From: Acidobacteriota bacterium
GTDB lineage: Bacteria; Acidobacteriota; Blastocatellia; RBC074
Assembly: GCA_022614735.1 (NCBI GenBank)
Contig: JAKEHZ010000323.1
Coordinates: 1 to 6,788 of the forward strand
Direction: 5' to 3'
DNA: 6,788 nt
A program made the position numbers and the translations under genes. How positions within the stretch are numbered: the stretch's first letter is position 1; every line of letters begins with the position of its first letter. Shown here one piece after another: positions 6,322 to 6,788 of the stretch. The notes beneath the pieces were generated by a model. That model was not told the DNA's origin and ran no database searches. It worked only from the letters and a program-made list of their open reading frames with translations.

Positions 6322-6788
6322 CTATTTGAACCCGACTTGGACCACGTTCGCGGCTTTTCCATCCACAGTCAGATTGATATCCAAATCCCCGCGCCCCGCC
6401 AGACTGCGCGGTAGTGGGATATTGATTTGATCCAGACCGACGAAGAAACCTTGCGGGCCGGCGAATTGCACTTCCATATCCACACCGCCAATCTTCACTA
6501 AAACTGCTGAGAGGTTGCTGCGGAATCTTATGCCGCAACCGTACAGAATCAGGAAAACCTGCTCTCCTTCCGGTCCGAGGTCCAACGGCAGGGTAACAAA
6601 CTTATTTTGCACGGGGTCGAACTGCGCGACTGCCTCGCTGATTTGGGTGCCATCGGCCTTCATTCTCACGGCCGTCGCCGCAGCCACACCTAGCCCATCG
6701 GAATTAGCGGAGAATAAACCCGGAGCAACAGACGAGATCAATGGCGTCCCGGTCGAAACTTTACCATCGCCGCTCGTGATCGTCACCA
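6322..6788 (-). CDS. C-terminal part of TIGR03437 (Soli_cterm) domain protein
   Basis: The frame is open to the right window edge, so only the last 154 residues are seen and the start is missing. They match the C-terminal domain known as TIGR03437: ISSVAPGLFSANSDGLGVAAA, then the ILYGCGIR segment, VKIGGVDMEVQFAGPQGFFVGLDQINIPLPRSLAGRG, and LTVDGKAANVVQVGF at the end. The domain caps large secreted proteins of Solibacter-type Acidobacteriota, often behind NHL, Ig-like or other repeats; its function is not established. The usual Thr in the YGTGIR motif is Cys here, from memory of the family. What lies upstream in this protein cannot be told. The stop is TAG at 6324-6322, and a MITE-like inverted repeat follows 26 bp later. 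Confidence 0.85.
   Translation of the reverse strand, partial: VTITSGDGKVSTGTPLISSVAPGLFSANSDGLGVAAATAVRMKADGTQISEAVAQFDPVQNKFVTLPLDLGPEGEQVFLILYGCGIRFRSNLSAVLVKIGGVDMEVQFAGPQGFFVGLDQINIPLPRSLAGRGDLDINLTVDGKAANVVQVGFK

Noticed and set aside
6302..6538. 78-codon minus-strand open frame
   Set aside because: It overlaps the TIGR03437-domain gene in another frame and has no recognisable content.

Overview
The window looks like a stretch of an Acidobacteriota genome (Solibacter/Blastocatellia-like). The best taxonomic clue is the right-edge protein. Its visible 154 residues match the C-terminal domain I know as TIGR03437 ("Soli_cterm"), which is characteristic of Solibacter and relatives. The neighbouring secreted beta-rich proteins (NHL, IPT/TIG, YD and pre-peptidase-like repeats) and a multiheme cytochrome fused to TPRs fit that group. 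This is recognition from memory; no search was run.

All four genes I can support lie on the minus strand. Read in the direction of transcription (right to left) they are: (1) 6788-6322, the C-terminal part of a TIGR03437-domain protein, cut by the window edge; (2) a gene-free stretch of about 800 bp (5516-6321) holding a 183-bp MITE-like long inverted repeat and a separate 44-bp hairpin; (3) 5515-3098, a membrane-anchored or secreted pentaheme c-type cytochrome with a C-terminal TPR domain; (4) 3046-1517, a secreted protein with one YD repeat, an IPT/TIG domain and three related beta-sandwich repeats, starting 51 bp after the cytochrome stop and probably co-transcribed with it; (5) a 230-bp gap with a REP/BIME-like pair of 26-bp perfect inverted repeats; (6) 1287-1, a secreted Ig-like plus NHL-repeat protein, cut by the left edge.

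All the products appear to be exported, so the window reads as envelope and extracellular biology. The cytochrome would carry electrons outside the inner membrane, with its TPR domain as a docking surface. The neighbours are beta-propeller or beta-sandwich surface proteins of unknown ligand. No pathway can be assigned. The most unusual features are a heptanucleotide tandem repeat inside the cytochrome gene, exactly at the heme/TPR domain junction and of a unit length that would shift frame on slippage, and three distinct palindromic elements in the non-coding DNA.
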